From NCBI RefSeq assembly GCF_000691165.1, contig NZ_ASJD01000002.1:248001-312000 (forward strand): a DNA stretch of 64,000 bases, read 5' to 3'. Each line of letters starts with the position of its first letter. The stretch's first letter is position 1. Both the position numbers and the translations under genes were made by a program. Shown here piece by piece: positions 53,494-62,246 of this stretch. This stretch comes from Bacillus safensis FO-36b (lineage in GTDB: Bacteria; Bacillota; Bacilli; Bacillales; Bacillaceae). The notes under the pieces are model-generated. The model was not told the origin of the DNA, searched no databases, and saw only the letters and a program-made list of their open reading frames with translations.

Positions 53494-54759
53494 TTATTTC
53501 ATTGCATCTTTTAAAGATGAAACAAACTGACTGCTGTCTTTTTGTGTCACGAAGATATTGACGGCTTGATTCGCTTTTGTCACAAACCCTTCTTCAGCAG
53601 CTGAGCCATGAGCAAGAGACGGCGCCAGTTTTGACTCTTTAAATGCCTTCATCGCCGATTTTCCGTATTCATCATATTTTGATACATCTGCATCCACACG
53701 TGCTGGAATCGATCCTTTTAGCGGATTAAACGCATCCTGTCCTTCAACAGATCCTAAAACAGATAAGAATTTCTTCACGTTTTCTGGCTGTTTCACACCC
53801 TTTGGCAGTCCAAATGTATCGGTGATCACCATAAAGCTTCCTTCCGTTCCAGGAGTCGCCGCGTATCCAAAGTCTTGATTCACCTTCAAATCAAGATCAT
53901 TCACAAAGTACCCCTTCGCCCAGTCGCCCATGACATTCATTGCCGCTTCTCCTTTTGCCACGAGCTGTGAGGCATCCTGCCAGTTACGTGAACTGTGATC
54001 GTCATTGACGTATTCGAGCATACGTCCAAAGATGTCTGCCGCTTCCTTCACTTTCGGGTCATCCATTTTCATCTCGCCAGCCCAAAGTTTTTGATAACCA
54101 TCTGCCCCTAATACACCCAGCAAAACACTTTCAAACAAATGAGTCGCTGCCCAAGGCTCCTTATCTCCAAGTGCAAGTGGTGTGATTCCTTTTTTCTTTA
54201 ATGCATCTGCTGTTTTGAAAAATTCATCAAATGTCGTTGGCGGCTCTAAGCCTGCATCATCAAATACCTTCTTGTTATACCAAAGCACATTGCCCCTGTG
54301 AATGTTCACCGGTACGGAATAGATTTTCCCATCTTTGCTGACAAGATCAATCAGTGATTCTGGAAATTTGTCTTTCCAGCCTTCTTTTTCATATAAATCA
54401 TCCAGCGGCTCCATTTTGCCTGCCGCGACCCAGCTCTCATTCAGCTCCGCCCCGCCATGCACTTGAAACGTAGCAGGCGGATCATTTCCCTGCATCCGGC
54501 TAGTCAGGACAGCCTTTGCATTTGTACCAGCACCACCTGCGACGGCTGCATTTTCAATTGGAATGTCTTTATTCTCCTCTTCAAACAATTGAATGAGTGC
54601 CTTCAGCCCGTCTTCCTCACCCGCTCCTGTCCACCAAGAGAAAATTTCGAGCTTCTCTGCTCCGCCTTCTTTTTTTGCCTCTGAGTTCGTCGATGAGCTG
54701 CAGGCAGTGACGATAAGCATACAGAGTGCCAGCAGTGTAAAGCCTAATTTGAACTTCAT
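53494..54759 (-). CDS. Carbohydrate ABC transporter substrate-binding lipoprotein
   Basis: 421 residues from the ATG at 54759 (GGGGGAT upstream; a longer in-frame start is not supported). Lipobox VTACSSS. SBP_bac_1/CUT1 architecture: LEIFSWWTGAGEEDGLKALIQLFEEENKDI, FQVHGGAELNESWVAAGKMEPLDDLYE, GKIYSVPVNIHRGNVLWYNKKVFDDAGLEPPTTFDEFF, AAMNVMGDWAKGYF. It captures a mono- or oligosaccharide outside the cell; ligand not determinable. Behind a cre site and downstream of its own regulatory genes. Confidence 0.93.
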   Translation of the reverse strand: MKFKLGFTLLALCMLIVTACSSSTNSEAKKEGGAEKLEIFSWWTGAGEEDGLKALIQLFEEENKDIPIENAAVAGGAGTNAKAVLTSRMQGNDPPATFQVHGGAELNESWVAAGKMEPLDDLYEKEGWKDKFPESLIDLVSKDGKIYSVPVNIHRGNVLWYNKKVFDDAGLEPPTTFDEFFKTADALKKKGITPLALGDKEPWAATHLFESVLLGVLGADGYQKLWAGEMKMDDPKVKEAADIFGRMLEYVNDDHSSRNWQDASQLVAKGEAAMNVMGDWAKGYFVNDLDLKVNQDFGYAATPGTEGSFMVITDTFGLPKGVKQPENVKKFLSVLGSVEGQDAFNPLKGSIPARVDADVSKYDEYGKSAMKAFKESKLAPSLAHGSAAEEGFVTKANQAVNIFVTQKDSSQFVSSLKDAMK

Positions 54760-54782
54760 AATTGATCCCCCTATCCCCATTT

Positions 54783-54796
54783 TGTAAGCGTTATCA
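54783..54796 (+). promoter_or_regulatory. cre site upstream of the ABC importer
   Basis: TGTAAGCGTTATCA matches all 14 positions of TGWAARCGYTWNCW. It lies 24 bases before the binding-protein start and directly downstream of a -10-like TATACT on the minus strand, a position suited to CcpA repression. The promoter has no good -35, in keeping with need for an activator (the YesN-type regulator encoded next door). Confidence 0.75.
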
Positions 54797-54862
54797 AAAT
54801 AAGTATAATGGCAGATCCTTGCTTATTTTCAGGCAAACTTCTTCACTTTTTTATGAAATTCT

Positions 54863-56281
54863 TCATTTTTTTACGGCCTGTTTTCGATATTCCTTCGGTG
54901 AACAGCCGACCATCTTCTTAAACACACGGCTGACGTAATTAGGATCTGTATATCCTGCCTGAAAGGTAATTTCTTTTAAGCTAAGCGTGCTGTCTTTGAG
55001 GAGCTTTTTGATTTTATCCAGCCGGCAGGCTGTCACATACTCTTTAAATGTCAGACCCGTCTCGTCTTTAAATCGTTTTGTGAAATAGGTTGGACTTAAA
55101 TCAACATAAGCGGCCGTTTGCTCAAGTGTGATTTGTTCACAATAATGCGTTTTGATGTAACGTTTTGCCCGCTCGATGTCATTGATGGTCTGTGTTCTCG
55201 CTTCATACACGTCAAATAGGTGTTCACAGCACTGGCGGCATTCAGCTGCGGTGCTGATTGTCAATATCGATAGATCTGTACGGAGGCGTGATTTGAAGAG
55301 AATCAGCAGTTCTTTTACCTGCGAAATCGCCGCCCCCTCTAATTCAAAGGCATCAAATAAAGCCAGCGCATCCTCTCTTCTCCCTTCCTCGAGCGCCTGC
55401 ATCATGCTGTCTGCAAGCTCCGGCAGATGAATCAATGGGCGGGGCTTCACTTCTGTTTGGTAAAAGCCATAACGAACAACGCCGTCACTCTTTTTTCGCT
55501 GATAATAGGAAAGCTTCGCCTCTGCTGCACTTTTCTGAAGATGAAGCGGGTTTGAGACTGGATGCCCTATGCCAACGACAGGTGAAGGCTGACCGTTTGT
55601 CATGGCAGCTCGAATGGCTTGCAGCACCTCTGCCTTTAGCTGACCTGGTCCCTGCTGACTATAAATGAGACATGTAAACAGTTCTCCCCCCATCTGAATC
55701 GGCACCGTATGAAATCGTGCAGATTTCTGTAAATCGATCAACAGCTGATCTCCTTCTGTCCGCTGCACAGCAATGATAAGACCTGCTTCATATTCGGAAA
55801 ATAATTGTTGAAACTCCATTTCGGTATAAGATTGACCGTTCATGACATGCGCTTCAAGCCACTTTGACTGCTGATCGGCCGCTGCCTCCTGCCGCAGAGA
55901 CGCCTCCTGCTGAATCTCTGCTGCTACAAATCGAATGGCTGCGATGGTTTCATCCTTGTCAGCTGGTTTGACGAGGTATTGTTTCACCCCTTCCTGCATC
56001 GCTTGCTTGGCGTAATCGAATGTGTCGTAGGCTGTCAGCATAATGAATTTTGTATGAGGACTGCTTGCTTTGATCTGTTTGATCGCTGTCAGTCCATCCA
56101 TGCCAGGCATCTGAATATCCATGAGCACAAGATGAATGGGCTCAGACTGCACGAATTCAACCGCCTTCTTTCCATTTTCCGCTTCTCCTGCTATATGACA
56201 CTCTGGAAGCCATTCGGTTAAGAACTTCCGCATCGCTAGCCGTTCTATTTTTTCATCATCGACAATCAGCACGTTCAGCAT
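54863..56281 (-). CDS. YesN-type response regulator with AraC DNA-binding domain
   Basis: 472 residues. Receiver domain (1-120) with LIVDDEKIERLAMRKFL, the phosphoacceptor Asp in LVLMDIQMPGMDG (~55) and YLVKPADKDE. A ~230-residue middle part of unknown role. C-terminal AraC/XylS double HTH (~370-472): ITLEQTAAYVDLSPTYFTKRFK and LSLKEITFQAGYTDPNYVSRVFKKMVGCSPKEYRK in parts. Overlaps the kinase gene by 7 bases. It probably activates the adjacent importer genes. Confidence 0.93.
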   Translation of the reverse strand: MLNVLIVDDEKIERLAMRKFLTEWLPECHIAGEAENGKKAVEFVQSEPIHLVLMDIQMPGMDGLTAIKQIKASSPHTKFIMLTAYDTFDYAKQAMQEGVKQYLVKPADKDETIAAIRFVAAEIQQEASLRQEAAADQQSKWLEAHVMNGQSYTEMEFQQLFSEYEAGLIIAVQRTEGDQLLIDLQKSARFHTVPIQMGGELFTCLIYSQQGPGQLKAEVLQAIRAAMTNGQPSPVVGIGHPVSNPLHLQKSAAEAKLSYYQRKKSDGVVRYGFYQTEVKPRPLIHLPELADSMMQALEEGRREDALALFDAFELEGAAISQVKELLILFKSRLRTDLSILTISTAAECRQCCEHLFDVYEARTQTINDIERAKRYIKTHYCEQITLEQTAAYVDLSPTYFTKRFKDETGLTFKEYVTACRLDKIKKLLKDSTLSLKEITFQAGYTDPNYVSRVFKKMVGCSPKEYRKQAVKK

Positions 56282-57717
56282 GCCGGTCCCTCCTTTATCG
56301 GAATAGCCAATTGTATGGTGGTGCCTTCGTTTGGCTTTGAATCAATTTGAAGGGCATCTTGCACCCCGTAAAACAAGCGCAGTCTTGACATTACATTTCG
56401 AAGACCGATTCCTGTCGAGTGGCCTTTACTCAGTATGTTCGGATCTTCCTCTTCTTTTTCTGACAGCAATCTTCTTTTCTCCTGTTCATTGATGCCCATC
56501 CCATTGTCCTGAATCTGAATCATCACATAGCCGCCTTCTTGATAGATCGAGAGCTCAACAAGTCCCTCTTCCTCCTTTGGTTCAACGCCATGAATGAAGG
56601 CATTTTCGACAAGCGGCTGTAAGGTAAGACTTGGGATATGCACAGATAAACATGATTCATCGATGGAGGTTTTGCACGTAATACGATCGGCAAATCTCGT
56701 TTCTTGTATATGAAAATATTCTTTCACCACTTTCACTTCTTGTTCCAATGTAACGGATGTACTTAGAGCAGACAGCGAATATCGCATCAGCGTGGAAACG
56801 GATTGAATCAACCTCGATGTGGCTTCTGCTGATTCTAAGTAAGCCATCCGTGAAACGATGTTTAATGTGTTAAATAAAAAATGCGGGTTCATTTGGTTTT
56901 GCAGCGTTTTTAGCTTCATGTCTTTGATTTTTTGATCTAATGCTGCCTTTTGTTTGATCTCTTCAATCATCATTTTCATCTCTTGCCGCATTCGCTGAAA
57001 GGCTTCATTTAAAACAGAGATTTCATCCTTTGTGGTAACATGCAAATTCGCTCCATCAAAATTTCCTTCTGATACTTCTTTTACACTTCGGGACAGATGA
57101 ACGATGGGTCTTGAGATCCCGCCAGCAATCATATACGCCATCCATAAGGCGACCCCGATTGATAACGTAAACAGGCATAAGGTAAAGAGCGCATAGGTTT
57201 GATGCCTTTTTTGAAGAGATTGATAGAGTATCTGATACTCAGATAATTCATCATCAAGCAGGGTCATCGTCTGCTCTTGTATATAGGAGGAGACGGTTCT
57301 CACTTCCTTCACACTTGCAGCATATTCTTCGATTTTCCCTGCTTTCACATGTGTCATGGTCGCATCACTTTCATTGATGAGCGTCCGCATCATATATTGA
57401 TATTTTTCAATAGAAGGAATTGCCGCATGAAGACCGGCATCCTTTCGCAGCGCTTGATCGTATGATTTCATTTTCTGTTTTGACGTAAGATATTCTTTGG
57501 CAAACTTCCGATCCTTTTCAATGGCATAGGCATTGACCTTTTCATACATCGTTTTCGCCTCTGTTGATATATCATTGAGCAGGAGAAAAGAACGGAAGCT
57601 CCGGCTATATTCTGATATGATTTTTGAACTGCTCCAGTAGACAAAAAAAGCGGCTACGTTGCCAAGAAGCACAAGGATTAAAAATGCTAATAACAGCTTA
57701 CTTCGAATCTTTCTCAT
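56275..57717 (-). CDS. LytS/YesM-type sensor histidine kinase
   Basis: 480 residues. Membrane helix ~8-28, extracellular helical domain ~30-175, second helix ~177-197, HAMP (ISRPIVHLSRSVKEVSEGNFDGA), then the His_kinase domain with the phosphoacceptor in QNQMNPHFLFNTLNIVSRM (~278), N box TLQPLVENAFIHGVEPK and G boxes DNGMGINEQE and GIGLRNVMSRL. Overlaps the sugar-binding gene (ATGA) and the regulator gene, so the three are coupled. Confidence 0.93.
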   Translation of the reverse strand: MRKIRSKLLLAFLILVLLGNVAAFFVYWSSSKIISEYSRSFRSFLLLNDISTEAKTMYEKVNAYAIEKDRKFAKEYLTSKQKMKSYDQALRKDAGLHAAIPSIEKYQYMMRTLINESDATMTHVKAGKIEEYAASVKEVRTVSSYIQEQTMTLLDDELSEYQILYQSLQKRHQTYALFTLCLFTLSIGVALWMAYMIAGGISRPIVHLSRSVKEVSEGNFDGANLHVTTKDEISVLNEAFQRMRQEMKMMIEEIKQKAALDQKIKDMKLKTLQNQMNPHFLFNTLNIVSRMAYLESAEATSRLIQSVSTLMRYSLSALSTSVTLEQEVKVVKEYFHIQETRFADRITCKTSIDESCLSVHIPSLTLQPLVENAFIHGVEPKEEEGLVELSIYQEGGYVMIQIQDNGMGINEQEKRRLLSEKEEEDPNILSKGHSTGIGLRNVMSRLRLFYGVQDALQIDSKPNEGTTIQLAIPIKEGPAC

Positions 57718-58715
57718 GGCTGCATCCCCTGCTTTCTGTCTGTTTGCTGAAGAGGCAGATCCCCGCGCCGGATCACACTCGTTCCCGTGTACTGGAGCGG
57801 TTCTTCTTTTTCACCTTTCTGCAAACGAACAAGCGATTCAACCGCTTGATAGCCCATTTCATAAGGATGCTGCACGACGACGGCATCAATTGTCCCATCA
57901 TCAAGCGCCTGAATCGTATCAGGCAATGTGTCAAATGCAAGCACATAAAAATCAGTGGATGATCGATACTGTGCAATTGCTTGGATGATGCCTGCACCAT
58001 CTAATGCACTTGTGCCATAAAATGAGGTGAGCTTTGCATGATCGTTTAATAGTTTATAAGCGGCACCTGAGGCACCTGACTTCGTAATGGCTGATTCTTC
58101 TATTCCGGCAATATGAATGCGTTTTTCAGCAGAGACGGCATCTCGAAAGCCCTTGACGCGCAGCTTTTGATGAATGGCATCCAGCCTGCCTGTGACAATT
58201 CCTACATACTGTTCACCTTTTGTATCTGCGATGAGTGCCTGTCCTGCGATAAAACCTGAATAATAATTGTCCGTCCCTACATACACTTGACGCTTGCTCC
58301 CCTCTGCATCCGTATCGACGGTGACGACATCAATGCCTTTTTCCCTCGCCTTCTGAAAAAGCGGTTTGTATTTCTTAGCATCAAGTCCCTGCGTCATAAT
58401 GCCATCAACATGCCCAGCGATCGCCATATCAATAGTTTTCAGATGATCGTCTACATCCGCCTGTTTTGGGCCCAAATATTCTAGATATACGTGATGAACG
58501 TCTGCCGCATCCGCAGCTCCCTTTTGTACAAGCTGCCAATATTCGTTATCAAGTTCCTCCGGTACAAGGACAAAATGGTATTGATACGTTGACGCCGTTT
58601 CATCGGAAGCGCTTTCAATTTTAAATAAATCTTGACCTAATAACGTTAAGAAGATGACAGATACCACACAAAATGTGAGAAATGCGCTCATTCCGATCCA
58701 CTTAGATAATTTCAC
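57714..58715 (-). CDS. Membrane-anchored RbsB-like sugar-binding sensor protein
   Basis: 333 residues. One N-terminal hydrophobic helix (WIGMSAFLTFCVVSVIFLTLL) without a lipobox, then a Peripla_BP_4 domain: YHFVLVPEELDNEYWQLVQKGA, GHVDGIMTQGLDAKKYKPLF, VVTVDTDAEGSKRQVYVGTDNYYSGFIAGQAL, DAVVVQHPYEMGYQAVESL. This is the sensing partner type seen in XylFII-LytS-YesN systems, in which the binding protein, not the kinase, sees the sugar. Overlap with the kinase start supports that. Ligand unknown. Confidence 0.88.
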   Translation of the reverse strand: MKLSKWIGMSAFLTFCVVSVIFLTLLGQDLFKIESASDETASTYQYHFVLVPEELDNEYWQLVQKGAADAADVHHVYLEYLGPKQADVDDHLKTIDMAIAGHVDGIMTQGLDAKKYKPLFQKAREKGIDVVTVDTDAEGSKRQVYVGTDNYYSGFIAGQALIADTKGEQYVGIVTGRLDAIHQKLRVKGFRDAVSAEKRIHIAGIEESAITKSGASGAAYKLLNDHAKLTSFYGTSALDGAGIIQAIAQYRSSTDFYVLAFDTLPDTIQALDDGTIDAVVVQHPYEMGYQAVESLVRLQKGEKEEPLQYTGTSVIRRGDLPLQQTDRKQGMQP

Positions 58716-58747
58716 CGTGTCCTCCTCCTTCCCACTATTTCCGCATA

Positions 58748-58783
58748 AAAAAAAGAGCTGCTTATAAGCATACTCTCTCGACC
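58748..58783 (-). terminator. Terminator after the GNAT gene
   Basis: Minus strand: a hairpin built on GAG..TGCTTATAAGCA.CTC followed by T8. It should insulate the three-component operon from the GNAT gene. Confidence 0.7.
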
Positions 58784-58784
58784 T

Positions 58785-59246
58785 CTATAATTCCTTTGTC
58801 ATAAATAAACTGTTTGGATCTTCTTGATATGTACCAAAAGGCTGACAATACTGAAACCCAGCGCTCTCATATAGTCTTCTTGCTGGTTCAAAGAAAGCCA
58901 TTGCCCCTGTCTCTAAGCTGACACGTGTATACCCGCGACGTTTTGCCTCTTGGAGAAGATGATTCAGCATATATCTCGCTACACCTTTTCGCATATGGAG
59001 GGCTGCGGTTCTCATCGATTTGATTTCCCCATGTTCACTTGACAGCTCCTTTAACGCTCCGCAGCCAAGAAGCTCCTCTCCATCCCGCACACTCCACACC
59101 GTGACATCCTCTTTTTTTAAATCAGTTAATGGAAGGGCATGAATGCTTTCTGGCGGCGAATGCTCCTTCATCTCTTCTATATGTGCGGTAATCAGCTGGT
59201 CAATTCGTCCATCCATGAGTTCATCTTGTAGAATGTACATTTTCAA
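58785..59246 (-). CDS. GNAT family N-acetyltransferase
   Basis: 153 residues. The acetyl-CoA binding segment is KSMRTAALHMRKGVARYMLNHLLQEAKRRGYTRVSLETG (motif A, with the R..G.A pattern), followed by the ARRLYESAGFQYCQPFG motif B region. The pattern is like YsnE/PhnO-type small GNATs. Substrate unknown; unrelated in any visible way to its neighbours, and bounded by terminators on both sides. Confidence 0.85.
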   Translation of the reverse strand: MKMYILQDELMDGRIDQLITAHIEEMKEHSPPESIHALPLTDLKKEDVTVWSVRDGEELLGCGALKELSSEHGEIKSMRTAALHMRKGVARYMLNHLLQEAKRRGYTRVSLETGAMAFFEPARRLYESAGFQYCQPFGTYQEDPNSLFMTKEL

Positions 59247-59306
59247 TCACTCCTTCCCGATCATTGTACGTGAAGAGTTGAAATTTCATCTGCTGTTATG
59301 TCAGAT

Positions 59307-59352
59307 AAACGAACAAACAACCGGCATCAACGAGCCAGTTGTTTGTTCGTTT
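59307..59352. terminator. Long inverted repeat after kdgA
   Basis: AAACGAACAAACAAC and GTTGTTTGTTCGTTT form a perfect 15-bp stem, extended inward by CGGC/GCCA with one mismatch. It lies 10 bases after kdgA and is the likely operon terminator, though the T tail is weak (TTTATC). Confidence 0.65.
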
Positions 59353-59361
59353 GACAAGTAT

Positions 59362-59961
59362 TTATGAAGAAAGAACGGCTTGTAATTCCTCTGCTGTACT
59401 GCTTTCAAGCTGACTTCCGACACCGACAGCCACCGCGCCTGCTTTGAGCCACTTTGGAACATCAGCTGGATGAATGCCGCCCGTAGGGATAAATTCAATC
59501 TCTGGAAATGGACCTTGCAGGTTTTTCATATAAGATAAACCGAAGGAGTCGCTTGGAAAAAGCTTGAGCAAGCAGTAGCCATCTGCTTTCGCCTGCATGA
59601 TTTCACTTGGGGTGAGGACACCTGGTACATAGAGTGTGTCGTAAAATGAGAGATGTTCACCAATCATAGGAAGATATCCTGGACTAACGATAAACTGTGA
59701 GCCTGCCTCAATGGCTGATTGTGCCTGCTCCAGCGTCGTAATTGTTCCCGCTCCTACAATGATGTCCTGCTCCTCTTGGAAGGATGCGATGATGCGTTCA
59801 GCATTTGGCGTGGTATACGTCACTTCAATGGCACGGACTCCTTTTTTCTTTAAACGATCAATCATTTCAATGCCTTCTGCTTCACTACCCGCTCTCACCA
59901 CTGCGATCAATTTACAAGACGCTAGCTGCTTTTTAACGCTCAAACTTGCTGACTTTCCCAT
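59362..59961 (-). CDS. kdgA: KdgA, 2-keto-3-deoxy-6-phosphogluconate aldolase
   Basis: 199 residues from the ATG at 59961, 9 bases after AAAGGGG; an ATG three codons earlier touches that site. (beta/alpha)8 class I aldolase: AIEVTYTTPNAERII (catalytic Glu), IIVGAGTITTLEQA, FIVSPGYLP, GVLTPSEIMQA, LLKLFPSDSFG (Schiff-base Lys) and FIPTGGIHPADVP. It splits KDPG into pyruvate and glyceraldehyde-3-P, the last step of hexuronate breakdown. Overlaps kdgK by 29 bases. Confidence 0.94.
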   Translation of the reverse strand: MGKSASLSVKKQLASCKLIAVVRAGSEAEGIEMIDRLKKKGVRAIEVTYTTPNAERIIASFQEEQDIIVGAGTITTLEQAQSAIEAGSQFIVSPGYLPMIGEHLSFYDTLYVPGVLTPSEIMQAKADGYCLLKLFPSDSFGLSYMKNLQGPFPEIEFIPTGGIHPADVPKWLKAGAVAVGVGSQLESSTAEELQAVLSS

Positions 59962-60949
59962 ATCTCTCATCCCCTTTCATGTACTCCCGCCTTTGATATC
60001 GCTTGGCTTCTTTCATAAAAGCCTGAAGCTCCTCCCGGGTAGGCAGTCCATCCTTATCGCCCGGTGACATCACTGCAAGTGCCCCAACCGCATTGCCTCT
60101 TGTCACAGATTTTTCATCTGATAAGCCGTCAAGCAAGCCGCTGATGACCCCCACTGCAAATCCATCACCAGCTCCAACTGTGTCTACGACATCCTGCACA
60201 TAAAATCCATTCACAATCCCCTGACCGGCTGCACTTTTATAAAAGGCACCTTCTGCCCCTAGCTTAATGACCACTAGCTTGACACCTTTTTGCAAATAAA
60301 CATCTGCAATCTCTTCTGGCTCGTGACAACCCGTGAGCCTTTGCCCTTCTGCAAGCCCTGGAAAAAACCAATCCACTTGCGAAGCGATATGATTCACCGT
60401 ATGAATCATATCTTCCTCCTCTTCCCACAGCTGAAGCCGAAGATTTGGATCAAATGAAATGGTTTTGCCCGCTTCTTTCATTTCTTGAAGGACACGAAAA
60501 GAAAACGCTCTCATTCCACTGGATAGGGCAGGCGGAATACCAGTCATATGAAGATGGCCTGCCTGTTTGAAATAGGCGGCGGGAAAGTCGCTTGGACTCA
60601 TTGTGCTTGCAGCAGAGCCTTTTCGATAATACGTGACGTCAGGATCTCCATCCATCACTTTTGATTTAAGTAAGATTCCCGTTTGAGACCCATCATTTGA
60701 ACGGAGTACTGCACTTGTATCGACTCCCTCTTTTTGAAGCTCTTCTAAAATAAATGTGCCAAGTGAATCTGCTCCAACTTTGCTCATCCATCCCACATGA
60801 AAGCCCAGCCTCGCCAAGCCGACAGCCACGTTACTCTCTGCACCAGCAAGCGCCTTTTGGAATGTATGCACTTGATGAAGCTCTCCGGCTTCCTTTGCAT
60901 AAAACATCGCCATTGATTCCCCAAATGTGACCGCATCCAATGCTTTCAC
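59933..60949 (-). CDS. kdgK: KdgK, 2-keto-3-deoxygluconate kinase
   Basis: 338 residues from the GTG at 60949 (GGGGAG upstream). PfkB-family sugar kinase: VTFGESMAMFYAKEAG, AGAESNVAVGLARLG, TISFDPNLRLQLW and the C-terminal signature VVDTVGAGDGFAVGVISGLLDG with the catalytic Asp. It phosphorylates KDG to KDPG for KdgA. The C-terminus runs into the kdgA ORF. A KdgR-like operator lies about 20 bases upstream. Confidence 0.95.
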   Translation of the reverse strand: MKALDAVTFGESMAMFYAKEAGELHQVHTFQKALAGAESNVAVGLARLGFHVGWMSKVGADSLGTFILEELQKEGVDTSAVLRSNDGSQTGILLKSKVMDGDPDVTYYRKGSAASTMSPSDFPAAYFKQAGHLHMTGIPPALSSGMRAFSFRVLQEMKEAGKTISFDPNLRLQLWEEEEDMIHTVNHIASQVDWFFPGLAEGQRLTGCHEPEEIADVYLQKGVKLVVIKLGAEGAFYKSAAGQGIVNGFYVQDVVDTVGAGDGFAVGVISGLLDGLSDEKSVTRGNAVGALAVMSPGDKDGLPTREELQAFMKEAKRYQRREYMKGDERYGKVSKFER

Positions 60950-60967
60950 TCATTTCTCCCCTTCCTC

Positions 60968-60983
60968 GGTACCGGTTTCAAAT
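60968..60983. promoter_or_regulatory. KdgR-like operator between kdgR and kdgK
   Basis: Minus strand ATTTGAAACCGGTACC, matching the three sites upstream of kduI/kdgR (pattern ATTTGRWAYCGSTWYC). It lies in the 86-base gap before kdgK, so kdgKA may have its own repressible promoter. Confidence 0.7.
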
Positions 60984-61035
60984 CAGTTGAAAAAGAGAGA
61001 GCATGCACGTATGTATACTCTTCTCTGCCTATCGT

Positions 61036-62046
61036 TTATAAAGATTTCCTCACAATGATTTCTCCATCAAGCTGAATGGTTTGGGGCGCACTTTCATCCC
61101 CTTCTAGCCGTGTCTTGATTTTTTGCATGGCTGCTTTCCCCATTTCATGAGATGGCTGGGCAACCGTTGTGATTCCAGGTCCAATCAGCTTATACCATTC
61201 TGTATCATCAAACCCTGCAATGCCTATCTCTTTAGGAATCTTCACCCCAAGCTCTACAAGTTCACTAATCAGCTTCAGCATGAGTAATCCATTACCGGCT
61301 AAAATCGCTTTTTTCTGTTCGTTTGATTGTAAATAACGGACAATCTCTTCGCGCATTTGTTTCTTTTGCTTTAAATCAATCTCTGCAATGATCGGCTTCT
61401 TATGTTTACTCAAAGCTGTCTGTTCATATGCTTCCTTTCGTTCTTCACGAGGGCTGATTCCATCGACAGGCTCAGTAAAGAAAGCGATATGATCATAGCC
61501 TTTCTCATACATTTGTTGAAGCAGCCGGATGGTGATATCACGGTTATTCGTGGTCACTGTGTCGACTTTCAGTTCAGGCAGCTTCCGGTCCACAAGAACA
61601 ATCGGCACACCATTTTTCTGAAAATCCTCCAGAATGTCATTGTTCTGTCCTGTCGTATTGATGATGAGCCCTTCAATATAATGTGCATTAAGCTTTAGGA
61701 GCATTTCCCGTTCTTTTTCTGGACGATTATCTGTGTTGCACACCATGATGCTGTATCCATATTCATCACAAATCTCTTCGACCCCGCGAAGTGTTGCCAC
61801 AGAGAATGGATTCGTAATGTCGGCTACAATAAACCCAATGACCTTGCTTTTTCTGACTTTCAATCCTTGAGCAAGCTGACTCGGACGATAATGGAGTTCC
61901 TCAATGGCTTTCTTGATTTTTTTTACCTTTTCTGAAGAAATTTCATTTGTTCTGCCATTGATATATCTGGATACAGTTGATTTTGAGACCCCTGCATAAG
62001 CTGCAACTTCATTAATGGTGACTTTCGTTTGCTTTTTCTCTTTCAT
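61036..62046 (-). CDS. kdgR: KdgR, LacI-family repressor
   Basis: 336 residues. LacI HTH at the N-terminus: VTINEVAAYAGVSKSTVSRYINGR ... EKVKKIKKAIEELHYRPSQLAQGL; then the periplasmic-binding-like effector domain (VIGFIVADITNPFSVATLRGVEEI, IPKEIGIAGFDDTEWYKLIGPGITTVAQP). In B. subtilis KdgR represses the kdg and kdu genes until KDG-type intermediates appear. Divergent from kduI, convergent in role with the four operators around it. Confidence 0.94.
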   Translation of the reverse strand: MKEKKQTKVTINEVAAYAGVSKSTVSRYINGRTNEISSEKVKKIKKAIEELHYRPSQLAQGLKVRKSKVIGFIVADITNPFSVATLRGVEEICDEYGYSIMVCNTDNRPEKEREMLLKLNAHYIEGLIINTTGQNNDILEDFQKNGVPIVLVDRKLPELKVDTVTTNNRDITIRLLQQMYEKGYDHIAFFTEPVDGISPREERKEAYEQTALSKHKKPIIAEIDLKQKKQMREEIVRYLQSNEQKKAILAGNGLLMLKLISELVELGVKIPKEIGIAGFDDTEWYKLIGPGITTVAQPSHEMGKAAMQKIKTRLEGDESAPQTIQLDGEIIVRKSL

Positions 62047-62084
62047 TCAAAAAAACTCCCACGATTGATCTTCTCATTTGGTTC

Positions 62085-62100
62085 GAAACCGATTTCAAAT
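62085..62100. promoter_or_regulatory. KdgR-like operator B (near kdgR start)
   Basis: Minus strand ATTTGAAATCGGTTTC, 39 bases upstream of the kdgR start codon, consistent with autoregulation. Confidence 0.7.
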
Positions 62101-62188
62101 AAACTTAAAAAAAGCATATCATAATTGAATGCATTTCAGAAGATTTTTTTGCATGATGATGGCAAAAATTTGTCTAACTAGAGAAAAA

Positions 62189-62204
62189 GAAAGCGATTTC
62201 AAAT
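62189..62204. promoter_or_regulatory. KdgR-like operator C / possible cre site
   Basis: Minus strand ATTTGAAATCGCTTTC, just upstream of the kduI -35. It fits the KdgR pattern and also matches 12 of 14 cre positions, so KdgR and CcpA are both possible. Confidence 0.6.
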
Positions 62205-62210
62205 TAACGG

Positions 62211-62239
62211 TTGACGGCGCTCTCTTTTTCCTCTAGAAT
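62211..62239 (+). promoter_or_regulatory. SigA promoter for kduID
   Basis: TTGACG (62211-62216), a 17-base spacer, TAGAAT (62234-62239). Operator C lies directly before it and operator D directly after it. Confidence 0.8.
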
Positions 62240-62246
62240 TTTCCTT

